DNA from: Gemmatimonadota bacterium
GTDB lineage: Bacteria; Gemmatimonadota; Gemmatimonadetes; Longimicrobiales; Gaopeijiaceae
Assembly: GCA_022823225.1 (NCBI GenBank)
Contig: JAJDXM010000017.1
Location: 1-64,000, forward strand
Length of the DNA: 64,000 nucleotides
Reading direction: 5' to 3'
The position numbers and the translations under genes were made by a program. Of this stretch, positions 27,220 through 35,317 are shown in pieces (position 1 is the stretch's first letter; each line of letters begins with the position of its first letter). A model generated the notes under the pieces. That model was not told the origin of the DNA and searched no databases. It saw nothing but the letters and a program-made list of their open reading frames with translations.

Positions 27220-28085
27220 GCCCCGGGGTCAGCAGGGTGGCCGTGATCGGCGCCGGCACGATGGGTCACGGAATCGCGCAGGTGGCGGCGATGGCGGGCT
27301 ACGAAACGGTGCTGTGCGATGTGGACGCGGCCCGGCTCGACCGCGCCATAGCCCGGATCGAGGCCACCCTCGACAAGGGTGTGCGCCTCGGCAAGGTGGC
27401 CGAAACGACCCGCGACGGCGCGCTGGCACGCCTCAAGCCGGTCACGGGTGCAGCCGAGGCGTCCCGCGGCGCCCACCTGGTGATCGAGGCCGTTCCGGAG
27501 GTAATGGAGCTCAAAATGCGAATCCTCTCGGAGGTGGAGGCTTCGGTTGAGGACGGAACGGTCCTCGCCACGAACACGTCGTCGCTCCCGGTTAGCCAAA
27601 TGGCGGCCGCGCTGAGACTGCCCGGGCGCTTCCTGGGGCTCCACTTCTTCAATCCGGTCCACATCATGGAGCTCGTGGAGGTTGTGGAGGTGGACCAAAC
27701 GCACCTCCGTGCGCTGAACCGCGCCATGTGGTTCGTGAAGAAGCTCGGCAAGGAGGCGATTCGGGTGGCGGACTCGCCTGGATTCGCGTCGTCCCGGCTG
27801 GGCATCGTGCTCGGCCTCGAGGCGATCCGCATGGTCGAGTCTGATGTGGCCTCGCCGGAGGACATCGACAAGGCGATGGTGCTCGGGTACCGCCATCCGA
27901 TGGGGCCGCTTCGGCTTACGGATCTCGTCGGGCTCGACGTGCGCCTCGACATCGCCCGGTACCTGCACGAGTCGCTCGGTTCGGAAGCATTCCGCCCCCC
28001 CAGGCTCCTCGAACGAATGGTCGCCGACGGCAGGCTCGGGAAGAAGACGGGCCGGGGGTTCTACGATTGGCCGGACGAATCATGA
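27213..28085 (+). CDS. 3-hydroxyacyl-CoA (3-hydroxybutyryl-CoA) dehydrogenase
   Basis: This NAD-dependent enzyme oxidises 3-hydroxyacyl-CoA to 3-ketoacyl-CoA. The 290-residue Hbd-type protein has the Rossmann motif VAVIGAGTMGHGIAQVAAM (about 8-26). The catalytic histidine lies in LGLHFFNPVHIMELVEVV (about 140), with the following SPGFASSRLGI and the C-terminal helical domain with MGPLRLTDLVGLD. It starts inside the thiolase stop region, so the two are translationally coupled. Together with the flanking hydratases and thiolase it completes a beta-oxidation cycle. Confidence 0.94.
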   Translation: MVSPGVSRVAVIGAGTMGHGIAQVAAMAGYETVLCDVDAARLDRAIARIEATLDKGVRLGKVAETTRDGALARLKPVTGAAEASRGAHLVIEAVPEVMELKMRILSEVEASVEDGTVLATNTSSLPVSQMAAALRLPGRFLGLHFFNPVHIMELVEVVEVDQTHLRALNRAMWFVKKLGKEAIRVADSPGFASSRLGIVLGLEAIRMVESDVASPEDIDKAMVLGYRHPMGPLRLTDLVGLDVRLDIARYLHESLGSEAFRPPRLLERMVADGRLGKKTGRGFYDWPDES

Positions 28086-28143
28086 GCCGCAAGACGGTTT
28101 GCCGTTTGATCGGCTTGGCGTCTTGCGACAGCCGGATCGAACG

Positions 28144-28923
28144 GTGATTGGCAAGACGGTCCAGCTCGCAACGGCGAACGGAATCGCCGAAGTGGCCATC
28201 AGCCGCCCCGAAAAGCTGAACGCGCTCAACGAGGAAGTCCGCCGGAAGCTCGCCGGCGTCTTCGATGAACTCGCGGGCCGGGACGACGTCAAGGTCGTGA
28301 TCCTGTACGGCTTGGGCGACAAGGCCTTCGCGGCCGGCGCCGACGTCGGCGAATTCGCGGCGCGCACACCGGAGGAGCAACGGGAACTCTACCGGCACCG
28401 GCGGGTCTACGACGCGCTCGCCGAGTTCCCCAAACCGGTCATCTGCGCCATTCACGGCTTCTGCATCGGCGGCGGCAACGAACTCGCGCTCGCATGCGAC
28501 ATCAGGGTGGCCGACCCCACCGCCCGCTTCGGCCAGTTCGAGATCCGGCTGGGCCTGATTCCGGGGGCGGGGGGAACGCAGCGGCTCGCGCGTCTCGTCG
28601 GTCCCGGCCAGGCGCTCAGGATCGGGCTCTGCGGGGACTTCGTGGACGCGGCCGAAGCCCACCGGATCGGCCTGGTCGAGTTCCTGACCGAGGAGGGCGG
28701 GCACCTTGAAAGAGCCCGCGCACTCGCCTCCCGGATGACCCGCTGGAGCTCGTCGACGCTGCAACTGGTCAAGAAGGCGGTCCGGGTGGCGCACGAGAGC
28801 CATCTCGCCGACGGACTGGCCACCGAGAAGGAGCTCTTCCTGGAGGCATTCGCTTCCGAGGACGGCCGGGAGGGCGTGCGCGCCTTCGTCGAAAAACGGC
28901 CCCCGAAGTTTCGAGGAGGCTGA
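28144..28923 (+). CDS. Enoyl-CoA hydratase
   Basis: This is the second crotonase-fold hydratase of the operon (259 aa from GTG 28144). AISRPEKLNALNEEVRRKL, KAFAAGADVGEFAA (oxyanion hole), GFCIGGGNELALACDIRVA, and GLIPGAGGTQRLARLVG with the hydratase glutamate are present. It reads as a canonical enoyl-CoA hydratase, closer to classical crotonase than the first copy. The start is uncertain: no clear ribosome-binding site precedes the GTG, and upstream in-frame codons are open but not conserved. Confidence 0.9.
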   Translation: MIGKTVQLATANGIAEVAISRPEKLNALNEEVRRKLAGVFDELAGRDDVKVVILYGLGDKAFAAGADVGEFAARTPEEQRELYRHRRVYDALAEFPKPVICAIHGFCIGGGNELALACDIRVADPTARFGQFEIRLGLIPGAGGTQRLARLVGPGQALRIGLCGDFVDAAEAHRIGLVEFLTEEGGHLERARALASRMTRWSSSTLQLVKKAVRVAHESHLADGLATEKELFLEAFASEDGREGVRAFVEKRPPKFRGG

Positions 28924-28929
28924 CCGACC

Positions 28930-29205
28930 ATGCGTTTCCGAAGCTGGATCCGCATTACGTGGATCTACCACCTCCTGTTCGCCGTTGCCGTGACCTGGCC
29001 GGTCCAGGCGCTGGTGAACAACCCGAGACCATTCATCCTCGGACTTCCGGGCCAGATGACGTGGGCCGCGGCCTGGGTGGTCGGCAGCCTGCTGGTACTG
29101 TGGCGTCTCGACTCGGCCCGAAGCCGCGAAGCCGGTGCAGCGGCCCGCCGGGCGAACGCCGGCAAACGCGAATCCTCCGCAACCGATGGCGGGGAACCGC
29201 GATGA
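28930..29205 (+). CDS. DUF3311-like small membrane protein
   Basis: This 91-residue protein has two hydrophobic segments (IYHLLFAVAVTWPVQALV and MTWAAAWVVGSLLVLWRL) and a charged C-terminal tail. The pattern fits DUF3311-type proteins, which commonly precede sodium:solute symporters and may act as an accessory subunit. Its stop codon overlaps the symporter start (ATGATG at 29202). It begins 7 nt after the hydratase. The family assignment rests on topology and position rather than a diagnostic motif. Confidence 0.7.
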   Translation: MRFRSWIRITWIYHLLFAVAVTWPVQALVNNPRPFILGLPGQMTWAAAWVVGSLLVLWRLDSARSREAGAAARRANAGKRESSATDGGEPR

Positions 29206-30671
29206 TGGACCGATCCGGCCTGATCACGATCATCATCCTCGCCTATCTGGCAATCACCCTCGCGGTCGGTCTTGTGGCCGGGCGGCGGGCATCGCGCAGC
29301 GTGCAGGGGTTCGTGGCGGGGGACCGGGACTTCGGCCTCCTGATCATGTACTTCATCACCGGGGCGACCGTCTTTTCCGCCTTCGCCTTCCTGGGGGGTC
29401 CCGGATGGGCCTACTCCCGTGGTGCCGCCGCGTTCTACATCCTGACCTACGGGGTCCTGGGGATGGCGCCGTGGTATGCGATGGCCCCCAGGGTTGCGGC
29501 GCTCGGGCGCCGGTTCGGGTTCGTGACGCAGGCGCAGCTGCTGGTGGGGCGTTTTCCGTCGAAGTGGCTCTCGCTGTTGATGGCGATTCTGACCCTGGCC
29601 GCATTCGTCCCTTACATCACCATTCAGATGCGGGGCGCCGGCATTGTCATGGAAGCGGTCACCGACGGCGCGATCCCGCTGTGGGCGGGCGCGGCCGTGG
29701 CATACGGGATCGTGCTCGTGTATGTGCTCGCCAGCGGCGTTTCGGCCATCGGCTGGACCAACACGCTGCAGGGCGTCTTCATGCTCGTGATCGCCTGGGC
29801 GCTGGGAATCTACCTCCCCCATCGCCTCTACGGCGGCGTGGGGCCAATGTTCGAGCAGATTCTCGCTGAACGCCCCGAACTGTTGTCCTTACCAGGACTT
29901 ACGGGAGATGGTGATCCGTGGACCTGGGGCGGCTATTCTACCGCGATCCTGGCGAGTGCGATCGGACTGACGATGTGGCCGCACCTCTTCATGAAGGCGT
30001 TCACGGCGCGCGACGACCGCACGATGCGCCGGACGGTTGTCCTCTTCCCGACCTTCCAGCTCTTCCTCATCCCCGTCTTTCTGATCGGGTTCGCCGGAGT
30101 CCTCTTCCCCGAGGCACCGGACCAGCCCGACTTCATCCTGCCGTTTCTGATCCTGCGCTCGGAGCTGCCGGCACTGGTCGTGGGGCTGTTCTGCGCAGGG
30201 GCGCTGTCGGCGTCGATGTCCACCGGCGACGCCCTTCTGCACGCCGCGGCCTCGATCACGGTCGCCGACGGCGTGCAGCCCGTCAGGCGGCTTTCGGACC
30301 AGGCACAGCGAACCCTGATGAGGGTGCTGGTGGTGGTCGTTGGCGCAGCCGCCTACATCTTCGCGCTGAACGAGGAATTCTCGCTGGTCGAGCTGCTGCT
30401 GGCCTCCTACGGCATCATCTGCCAGTTCATGCCCGCGCTCCTGTCGGCGATGTACTGGCGCCGCGCCACGACGGCCGGGGTTCTCTCGGGGCTGTTGGCC
30501 GGTTCAGCGGTCTCGGTGTTCTTCTTCCTGTCCCCGGACCTCAAGCCGTTCGGCGTGCACGAGGGGATCCTGGGACTGGCCCTGCACCTCCCCGTACTCA
30601 TCGGCGTTTCCCTGGCGGGCAGACCGCAGGAGGCCGAGCATGTCGCCGGATACGTCGATGTCCGAGCGTGA
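29202..30671 (+). CDS. Sodium:solute symporter (SSS family)
   Basis: This inner-membrane SLC5/SSS-type Na+-coupled uptake system has 489 residues and about 13 TM segments. Recognisable parts are GFVAGDRDFGLLIMYFITGATVFSAFAFLG split across TM1-2, SGVSAIGWTNTLQGVFMLVI (about 185), MWPHLFMKAFTARD (about 270) and the GALSASMSTGDALLHAAAS sodium-site region (about 350). It is closest in style to PanF/YidK-like members next to DUF3311 genes. It probably imports the organic acid degraded by the upstream enzymes (inference). Its end overlaps chorismate mutase by 32 nt. Confidence 0.88.
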   Translation: MMDRSGLITIIILAYLAITLAVGLVAGRRASRSVQGFVAGDRDFGLLIMYFITGATVFSAFAFLGGPGWAYSRGAAAFYILTYGVLGMAPWYAMAPRVAALGRRFGFVTQAQLLVGRFPSKWLSLLMAILTLAAFVPYITIQMRGAGIVMEAVTDGAIPLWAGAAVAYGIVLVYVLASGVSAIGWTNTLQGVFMLVIAWALGIYLPHRLYGGVGPMFEQILAERPELLSLPGLTGDGDPWTWGGYSTAILASAIGLTMWPHLFMKAFTARDDRTMRRTVVLFPTFQLFLIPVFLIGFAGVLFPEAPDQPDFILPFLILRSELPALVVGLFCAGALSASMSTGDALLHAAASITVADGVQPVRRLSDQAQRTLMRVLVVVVGAAAYIFALNEEFSLVELLLASYGIICQFMPALLSAMYWRRATTAGVLSGLLAGSAVSVFFFLSPDLKPFGVHEGILGLALHLPVLIGVSLAGRPQEAEHVAGYVDVRA

Positions 30672-31017
30672 CGCAGCCGCAGGGGGTCCCCGGGACCGGG
30701 AGGGCGTGCGCGAGCGCGCAGGGGCGGACGAGGTCGCCCGGCTCCGCGACCGGATCATGGAATGCGACCGCGAGTTGATCGACATCCTCCGGCGGCGTCT
30801 CGACCTGGTCCGCGAGATCGGTAGTCTGAAGGAGCGGCTCGGCATCCCGGTGACCGACCCCAGGCGCGAGGCCGCGGTGGTGCGCAAGGCGGCGGAACTG
30901 GCGCGCGAGGAAGGGCTGGACGAAGAACTGGTGCGGAGCCTGATCTGGAGCATCATGTCGGCGGCGCGGCAACACCAGCGCACCCCCGCCAGGGATCCCG
31001 AGGCGTCAGAGAGTTAG
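30640..31017 (+). CDS. Chorismate mutase (AroQ class)
   Basis: This enzyme converts chorismate to prephenate for Phe and Tyr synthesis. The 125-residue protein carries one AroQ helical domain: LRDRIMECDRELIDILRRR (about 37-55), the VREIGSLKERLGIPVTD helix with the conserved Lys, RREAAVVRKAAELARE, and a C-terminal EELVRSLIWSIMS helix. ATG 30640 lies inside the symporter gene, 6 nt after AGGAGG. No prephenate dehydratase domain is fused. It is the last gene of the rightward operon. Confidence 0.88.
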   Translation: MSPDTSMSERDAAAGGPRDREGVRERAGADEVARLRDRIMECDRELIDILRRRLDLVREIGSLKERLGIPVTDPRREAAVVRKAAELAREEGLDEELVRSLIWSIMSAARQHQRTPARDPEASES

Positions 31018-31037
31018 CAGCCCGAGGCTGCCACAGG

Positions 31038-31087
31038 AAAAAAAAGGAAGCCCCCGGCGGGCAGCACACTACCCGCGCGGGGGCTTC
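31038..31087 (-). terminator. Rho-independent terminator (leftward transcription)
   Basis: A GC-rich hairpin (arms 31047-31061 and 31072-31087, GAAGCCCCCGGCGGG against CCCGCGCGGGGGCTTC, one bulge) is followed on the minus strand by eight T residues (A-tract 31038-31045). It faces transcripts from the right, although the nearest leftward gene (rpmA) ends about 570 bp away. Confidence 0.65.
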
Positions 31088-31090
31088 GTA

Positions 31091-31654
31091 TCGCTGGTGA
31101 GCCGGGACCTCCGGTTCGGCGCCGCCATGTGCGACGGCCGGCCTCCCGTCTCTTCGCCCGCCCGGCGTCTCCACCGGTCAGACCGCCCCGGTCTCCCGGG
31201 GCCCTCGGCTGCGTCCAGCGACCCTGCAGCCGTCGCGGTTTCCGCCGAACCCGGAACCGCGCCCGCCTCCGGACCCCGTTTCCGGCGCCCCAGGCGATTC
31301 GGCTTCCTGCTGAATCCCTCTCCGGGGTTGCCCCCTTCCCGGGCTTCCGCTTTCCGCCGCCCGCCGCTTCGGCTTCGCGACCTCTCGGCCCCGTCTCCTC
31401 CGCCGCGGACAACCACGTTAATCAGCCTGCAACCGAAGCGCAACCTTTTTCTGCCTCATTGGCTCCGAATACGGCCGAATGGGGTCAAAAAAGGCCCCCA
31501 AACGTCGAAATCGGCCAAAAACACGCCCCATTTGCTCCCCCCTTGGACCTCCATCGGGGGTTCGGCACCTCCGTTGCACCCCCGCCCGCCCCCATTGGAC
31601 CCCCGTTCGCGCATCGGAGACCTCGGGGCCGTGCGAGGCATCGGCGCCGGCGAG
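31091..31654. other. 564-bp intergenic region, strongly strand-asymmetric
   Basis: No convincing protein gene is visible; the minus strand is purine-rich (G/A) over 31200-31400 and the translations are low-complexity Arg/Gly. On the minus strand, TTGCGC and TAACGT about 17 bp apart near 31405-31440 could be a promoter driving a ~350-nt untranslated RNA that ends at the terminator at 31038. It may instead be a long 3' untranslated region of rplU-rpmA. I see no tmRNA, RNase P RNA or 6S hallmarks. Confidence 0.3.
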
Positions 31655-31918
31655 CTACGTCCGGCGGTCCTCCCCGTAAACCGAAACCACGCGGCGGCGG
31701 CGCAGGTTCTCGAACTTCACGATGCCGTCGGCGGTGGCGAAGAGCGTATCGTCCCTCCCTCGCCCGACATTGATCCCGGGGTGGAAGCGGGTACCGCGCT
31801 GGCGGACCAGGATGTTTCCCGCAACGACCCTCTCGCCGCCGAAACGTTTGACTCCGAGACGCTTCGGATTGCTGTCGCGTCCGTTCCTGGACGATCCCAC
31901 GCCTTTCTTGTGAGCCAT
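31655..31918 (-). CDS. rpmA: 50S ribosomal protein L27
   Basis: This large-subunit protein lies near the peptidyl-transferase centre. The 87-residue protein begins [20 protein letters not shown], with no cleavable N-terminal extension of the Firmicutes type. The core [20 protein letters not shown] and the C-terminus [17 protein letters not shown] are canonical. It is 25 nt downstream of rplU, the usual pairing. The Obg GTPase gene that often follows is absent. Confidence 0.97.
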   Translation of the reverse strand: MAHKKGVGSSRNGRDSNPKRLGVKRFGGERVVAGNILVRQRGTRFHPGINVGRGRDDTLFATADGIVKFENLRRRRVVSVYGEDRRT

Positions 31919-31943
31919 CGGATCCCAAATCCTTCCTGGCGGG

Positions 31944-32255
31944 CTAGATCGTGATCTCGGCGACGCGTACCACCGTGAAGCCCTGGCGGTGCCCCTGCTT
32001 GCGCCGGTAGCCCTTTCGGCGCTTTCGCTTGAAGACCGTGATCTTCTTCGTCCGGTCATGCGCCACCACCTCCGCCGTCACTTTTGCTCCCTCGACGGAC
32101 GGCGCCCCGACGGAGACGTCATCCCCGTCGGAGGCCAGCAGAACATCGTCGAAGGTGACGGTCGTGCCGGGCTCGGCGTCCAGGGTGGGGATCAGCAAGG
32201 TCGTCCCGGGCTCCGCCCGGAACTGCTTCCCGCCGGTCCTGATCACTGCAAACAT
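31944..32255 (-). CDS. rplU: 50S ribosomal protein L21
   Basis: This 23S rRNA-binding protein has 103 residues. [17 protein letters not shown] at the start and the basic [21 protein letters not shown] segment followed by [11 protein letters not shown] are diagnostic. ATG 32255 follows GGCGGGAA. A promoter candidate lies about 75-100 bp upstream, and rpmA follows at once. Confidence 0.97.
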   Translation of the reverse strand: MFAVIRTGGKQFRAEPGTTLLIPTLDAEPGTTVTFDDVLLASDGDDVSVGAPSVEGAKVTAEVVAHDRTKKITVFKRKRRKGYRRKQGHRQGFTVVRVAEITI

Positions 32256-32328
32256 TGGATTCCCGCCATCGGCCAAGGTGTCTTCCCCAATCGATATCGC
32301 CCAACTGACGCTGCCGAACAGCCATTGA

Positions 32329-32356
32329 AAGGTAGAAGAGGCGCCGCAATGGTCAA
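32329..32356 (-). promoter_or_regulatory. Candidate promoter of rplU-rpmA
   Basis: On the minus strand TTGACC (32356-32351) and TACCTT (32334-32329) are 16 nt apart, in the 149-bp gap between the RNase gene and rplU. The implied leader is about 70 nt. Confidence 0.45.
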
Positions 32357-32404
32357 GCGGCAGTGGCGCAGCGGCCGGGTTGCACGGCGGCCCGGTCCCC
32401 GGGG

Positions 32405-33952
32405 TCAGTCGACGGCACCCGCCCCCAGGTACCTGTCGGTCACGTCGACCCGGGCGCGGCCCGAAAGCAGCCGGAACTCGTCGCGGCGCATCAGCGGGTC
32501 GTCCCGAAGGTCGAGGCGCAATCCCGTGCGGCGCGCGAGCCTTCTCACGAACCGCGGCTCGTGGTCCATGACCCTGAGCGCTACGCTCGGGTGAACGCGC
32601 ACGAGGATGTCGCGCTCGTCGCCGGTTGCGGCGGCCCGCCGGATACATCGCTCAATGTCCCTCACCAGCGTTGGCGCCGTCCAGAGGCGGCCGCTTCCCC
32701 GGCAGGCCGGGCAGGGCTCGGTGAGCGCCTGGAGGAGCGATGGCCGCACCCTTTGGCGGGTCATCTCGATCAGGCCGAGTTCCGACACCTCCCAGGTGCG
32801 GGTGCGGGCCCGGTCGCGTCCCAGGTGGCTGCGCAGTTCGTGCAGGACCCGGTCCCGTCCCTCCTGCGACTCCATGTCTATGAAGTCGATGACGATGATG
32901 CCGCCGATGTCCCGGAGCCGGAGCTGAATCGCGATTTCGCGGGCAGCGTCCAGGTTGGTCTTCAGTATCGTGTGCTCCGGATCCTTCTTTCTTCCTGTGA
33001 ACTTCCCCGTGTTGACGTCCACCGACACGAGCGCTTCGGTCGGCTCGATGATCACGTGTCCCCCGGACGGCAGGTCGACCTGGCGCTGGAAGGAGCGCCT
33101 GATCTCGTCCTGAATGCCTGCGTGGTCGAAAAGCGGAAGGTCGTCCTGGTGGACGTGGATGCGGTCGAGGAGGTCCGGATCGAATGCGCGAACGTATGCG
33201 ACGATCTGCCGGTGCGCCTCGCGGTTGTCGATCGTGACCGCGTCGAATCTGCTGGTGAAAAGGTCGCGGATGACCCCCGTGATGAGCCTCGCCTCCCGCT
33301 GAATGAGCGCGGGGGCTTCGGACTTCGCGGCCTTTTGCCGGATCGCGTGCCACTGCCGGCGCAGGTGCTGGTACTCGTTGACCAGCTTCTCCTGGGTCAG
33401 TTCCTCGCCCGCGGTCCGCACGATCACCCCGCCCGAACCGTCCACCACCAGCTTCCTGGCCATCGCGCGCAGCCGCCCGCGTTCCCGCCGGTGATCGATC
33501 TTGCGGCTGATTCCCACATGATCCGATTCCGGCATGTAGACCAGGAAGCGGCCGGGAAGCGCAATCTCCGTGGTGACCCGGGGGCCCTTGGTCGAGATGG
33601 CATCCTTGGTCACCTTGACCAGGAGCTTCTCTCCGCGTTTCAGGACATCCTGGATGGGCGGGGCCTGCCGACGGTGGCGACGCCCCTGCGATTCCTCTCC
33701 GTTCGTCGCGCCGCCGCCGCCCACCTCGGCCGAAAGGTCCGAGGCGTGGAGGAATGCGGCCTTCTCCTCCCCGATGTCCACGAATGCGGCCTGGATGCCG
33801 GGGAGTACGGCTTCAACCCGGCCGAGGAAGATGTCACCGACGTGCCTGCCCTGGTCGGGGCGGTCGAACATCAGTTCGGTGAGCCGGCCGTCTTCCCTGA
33901 GCGCCACCCAGGACTCTTCGTCCGAGGCGCTGATGAGGATTTCTCTCTTCAA
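32405..33952 (-). CDS. Ribonuclease E/G family endoribonuclease
   Basis: This single-strand endoribonuclease works in rRNA processing and mRNA decay. About 515 residues from TTG 33952 give the RNase G length, without an RNase E scaffold tail. An S1 domain (VGDIFLGRVEAVLPGIQAAF, about 30-110) contains an insert rich in Gly/Arg. The catalytic aspartates are in SVDVNTGKFTGR (about 330) and IVIDFIDM (about 375), and the zinc-link cysteines are in EPCPACRGSG (about 430). I chose the TTG because CGGAGA precedes it; a GTG at 34051 is possible. It is upstream of rplU-rpmA in the same direction. Confidence 0.93.
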   Translation of the reverse strand: MKREILISASDEESWVALREDGRLTELMFDRPDQGRHVGDIFLGRVEAVLPGIQAAFVDIGEEKAAFLHASDLSAEVGGGGATNGEESQGRRHRRQAPPIQDVLKRGEKLLVKVTKDAISTKGPRVTTEIALPGRFLVYMPESDHVGISRKIDHRRERGRLRAMARKLVVDGSGGVIVRTAGEELTQEKLVNEYQHLRRQWHAIRQKAAKSEAPALIQREARLITGVIRDLFTSRFDAVTIDNREAHRQIVAYVRAFDPDLLDRIHVHQDDLPLFDHAGIQDEIRRSFQRQVDLPSGGHVIIEPTEALVSVDVNTGKFTGRKKDPEHTILKTNLDAAREIAIQLRLRDIGGIIVIDFIDMESQEGRDRVLHELRSHLGRDRARTRTWEVSELGLIEMTRQRVRPSLLQALTEPCPACRGSGRLWTAPTLVRDIERCIRRAAATGDERDILVRVHPSVALRVMDHEPRFVRRLARRTGLRLDLRDDPLMRRDEFRLLSGRARVDVTDRYLGAGAVD

Positions 33953-34066
33953 ATTCAGTCTCCGTTTGCGGGCCGGCACCAAAACTGCCCCACCCTGTCC
34001 CGTCCCGGCCACACTCCGACCCGAGACGGGTTCGGAACGCGGACCGGCCACCGGGTCCGGATGTGG

Positions 34067-35278
34067 TCACGGGTCGATGCCCTTCAGCAGGTGCCGGCCG
34101 ATTACCATCTTCTGGATTTCACTGGTTCCCTCGCCGATTTCGCACGCCTTGGCGTCGCGCATCATGCGTTCGACGGGGTATTCGGAGGTGTATCCGACGC
34201 CTCCGAGGGACTGGACCGCGGTGCGGGCCGACTTCGCGGCCAGTTCGGACGCGACCAGCTTGGCCATCGCCGCCTCCCTGGCAAACGGTTGGCCGTGGTC
34301 CTTCAGCCACGCGGCGTGATAGGTGAGCTGCCGGGCGGCCTCGATCTCCGCGGCAAGTCCGGCCAGCCCGAATTGCACCTCCTGGAACTCCCACAGGGGT
34401 CGGTTGAACTGCCTCCTTCGCGTCGTATAGTCGAGCGCGACGTCGAGGGCACCCTGCGCAATCCCGAGCGATAGCGCGGCGATGCCGATCCGACCGGCGT
34501 CAAGGGTCTTCATGAAGTTGACGAAGCCGTCCCCCTCGTCGCCCAGCCGCTGGTCTTCGCCGACGAGGGTGTCCTGCAGGAACAGCTGGCGTGTGTCCGA
34601 GGCCCTCCAGCCCATTTTGTCTTCTCTTGCGCCCGCCGTGAAGCCCGCGGAATACGGAAGCTTCGGCCGGTGGCCAATACCGAGCCGCCGGGTTTCCTCC
34701 AGGTCGACCGTGGGCTTGCAGACGATGAAGCTGGTGATTCCCCGCGTCCGGGCGGCGGGATCGGTCACTGCGGTCACGACGAAGATCTCTCCGACACCGC
34801 CGTGGGTGATGAATATCTTGCTGCCGTTGATCCGGTATCCCCCCCGGGTGGCGACTGCCCGCGTCCGGGTCCCGGAAGCGTCCGAGCCCGCACCCGGTTC
34901 GGTAAGCCCGAATCCGCCCAGGACCTGTCCGGATGCCAGAAGGGGCAGAAAGCGGGCCTTCTGGGCAGGGGTTCCGAAGGCGACGATCGGAGAGGTGGCC
35001 AGCGTCGTATGCGCCGACACCGTGATCGCATGGCTTGCGTCGTAGCAGGCGAGCGCTTCGACGACAAGCACGTAGCTCAGGTAGTCCCGCCCCATGCCGG
35101 AGAAGCGCCGGGGCACGGGCACGCCGAACCACCCGCGCTCCCCCATGGCCTTGACGTTGTCCCACGGAAAGCGGCCGTCTTCGTCGATTTCGGATGCGAC
35201 CGGAACGATCGCTTCGCGGGCGAATTGGTGGACCTCGGCCCTGAGGTCGAGGTGGTCTTCCTGGAGATAAGGATGCAT
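34067..35278 (-). CDS. Acyl-CoA dehydrogenase
   Basis: This FAD enzyme forms the 2,3-double bond of an acyl-CoA and passes electrons to ETF. The 403 residues have the usual three-domain plan. GFGLTEPGAGSDASGTRTRA (about 125-145) and INGSKIFITHGG contact FAD and substrate. RRQFNRPLWEFQEVQFGLA and the catalytic glutamate in ACEIGEGTSEIQKMVIGRHL (about 380) are present. Butyryl/isovaleryl-CoA dehydrogenase-like length and the LiuC, carboxyltransferase and AtuA genes upstream on the same strand suggest a branched acyl-CoA substrate (inference). RecQ lies directly upstream. Confidence 0.93.
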   Translation of the reverse strand: MHPYLQEDHLDLRAEVHQFAREAIVPVASEIDEDGRFPWDNVKAMGERGWFGVPVPRRFSGMGRDYLSYVLVVEALACYDASHAITVSAHTTLATSPIVAFGTPAQKARFLPLLASGQVLGGFGLTEPGAGSDASGTRTRAVATRGGYRINGSKIFITHGGVGEIFVVTAVTDPAARTRGITSFIVCKPTVDLEETRRLGIGHRPKLPYSAGFTAGAREDKMGWRASDTRQLFLQDTLVGEDQRLGDEGDGFVNFMKTLDAGRIGIAALSLGIAQGALDVALDYTTRRRQFNRPLWEFQEVQFGLAGLAAEIEAARQLTYHAAWLKDHGQPFAREAAMAKLVASELAAKSARTAVQSLGGVGYTSEYPVERMMRDAKACEIGEGTSEIQKMVIGRHLLKGIDP

Positions 35279-35317
35279 GCGATGTGCCGAATGGTAACGA
35301 TCCTGCTCCGGGCAGGT

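Noticed and set aside
31069-31443. Leftward 124-codon frame in the rpmA-chorismate mutase gap
   Set aside because: The translation is low-complexity Arg/Gly/Glu, with no ribosome-binding site and no family-like pattern; it reflects purine skew.
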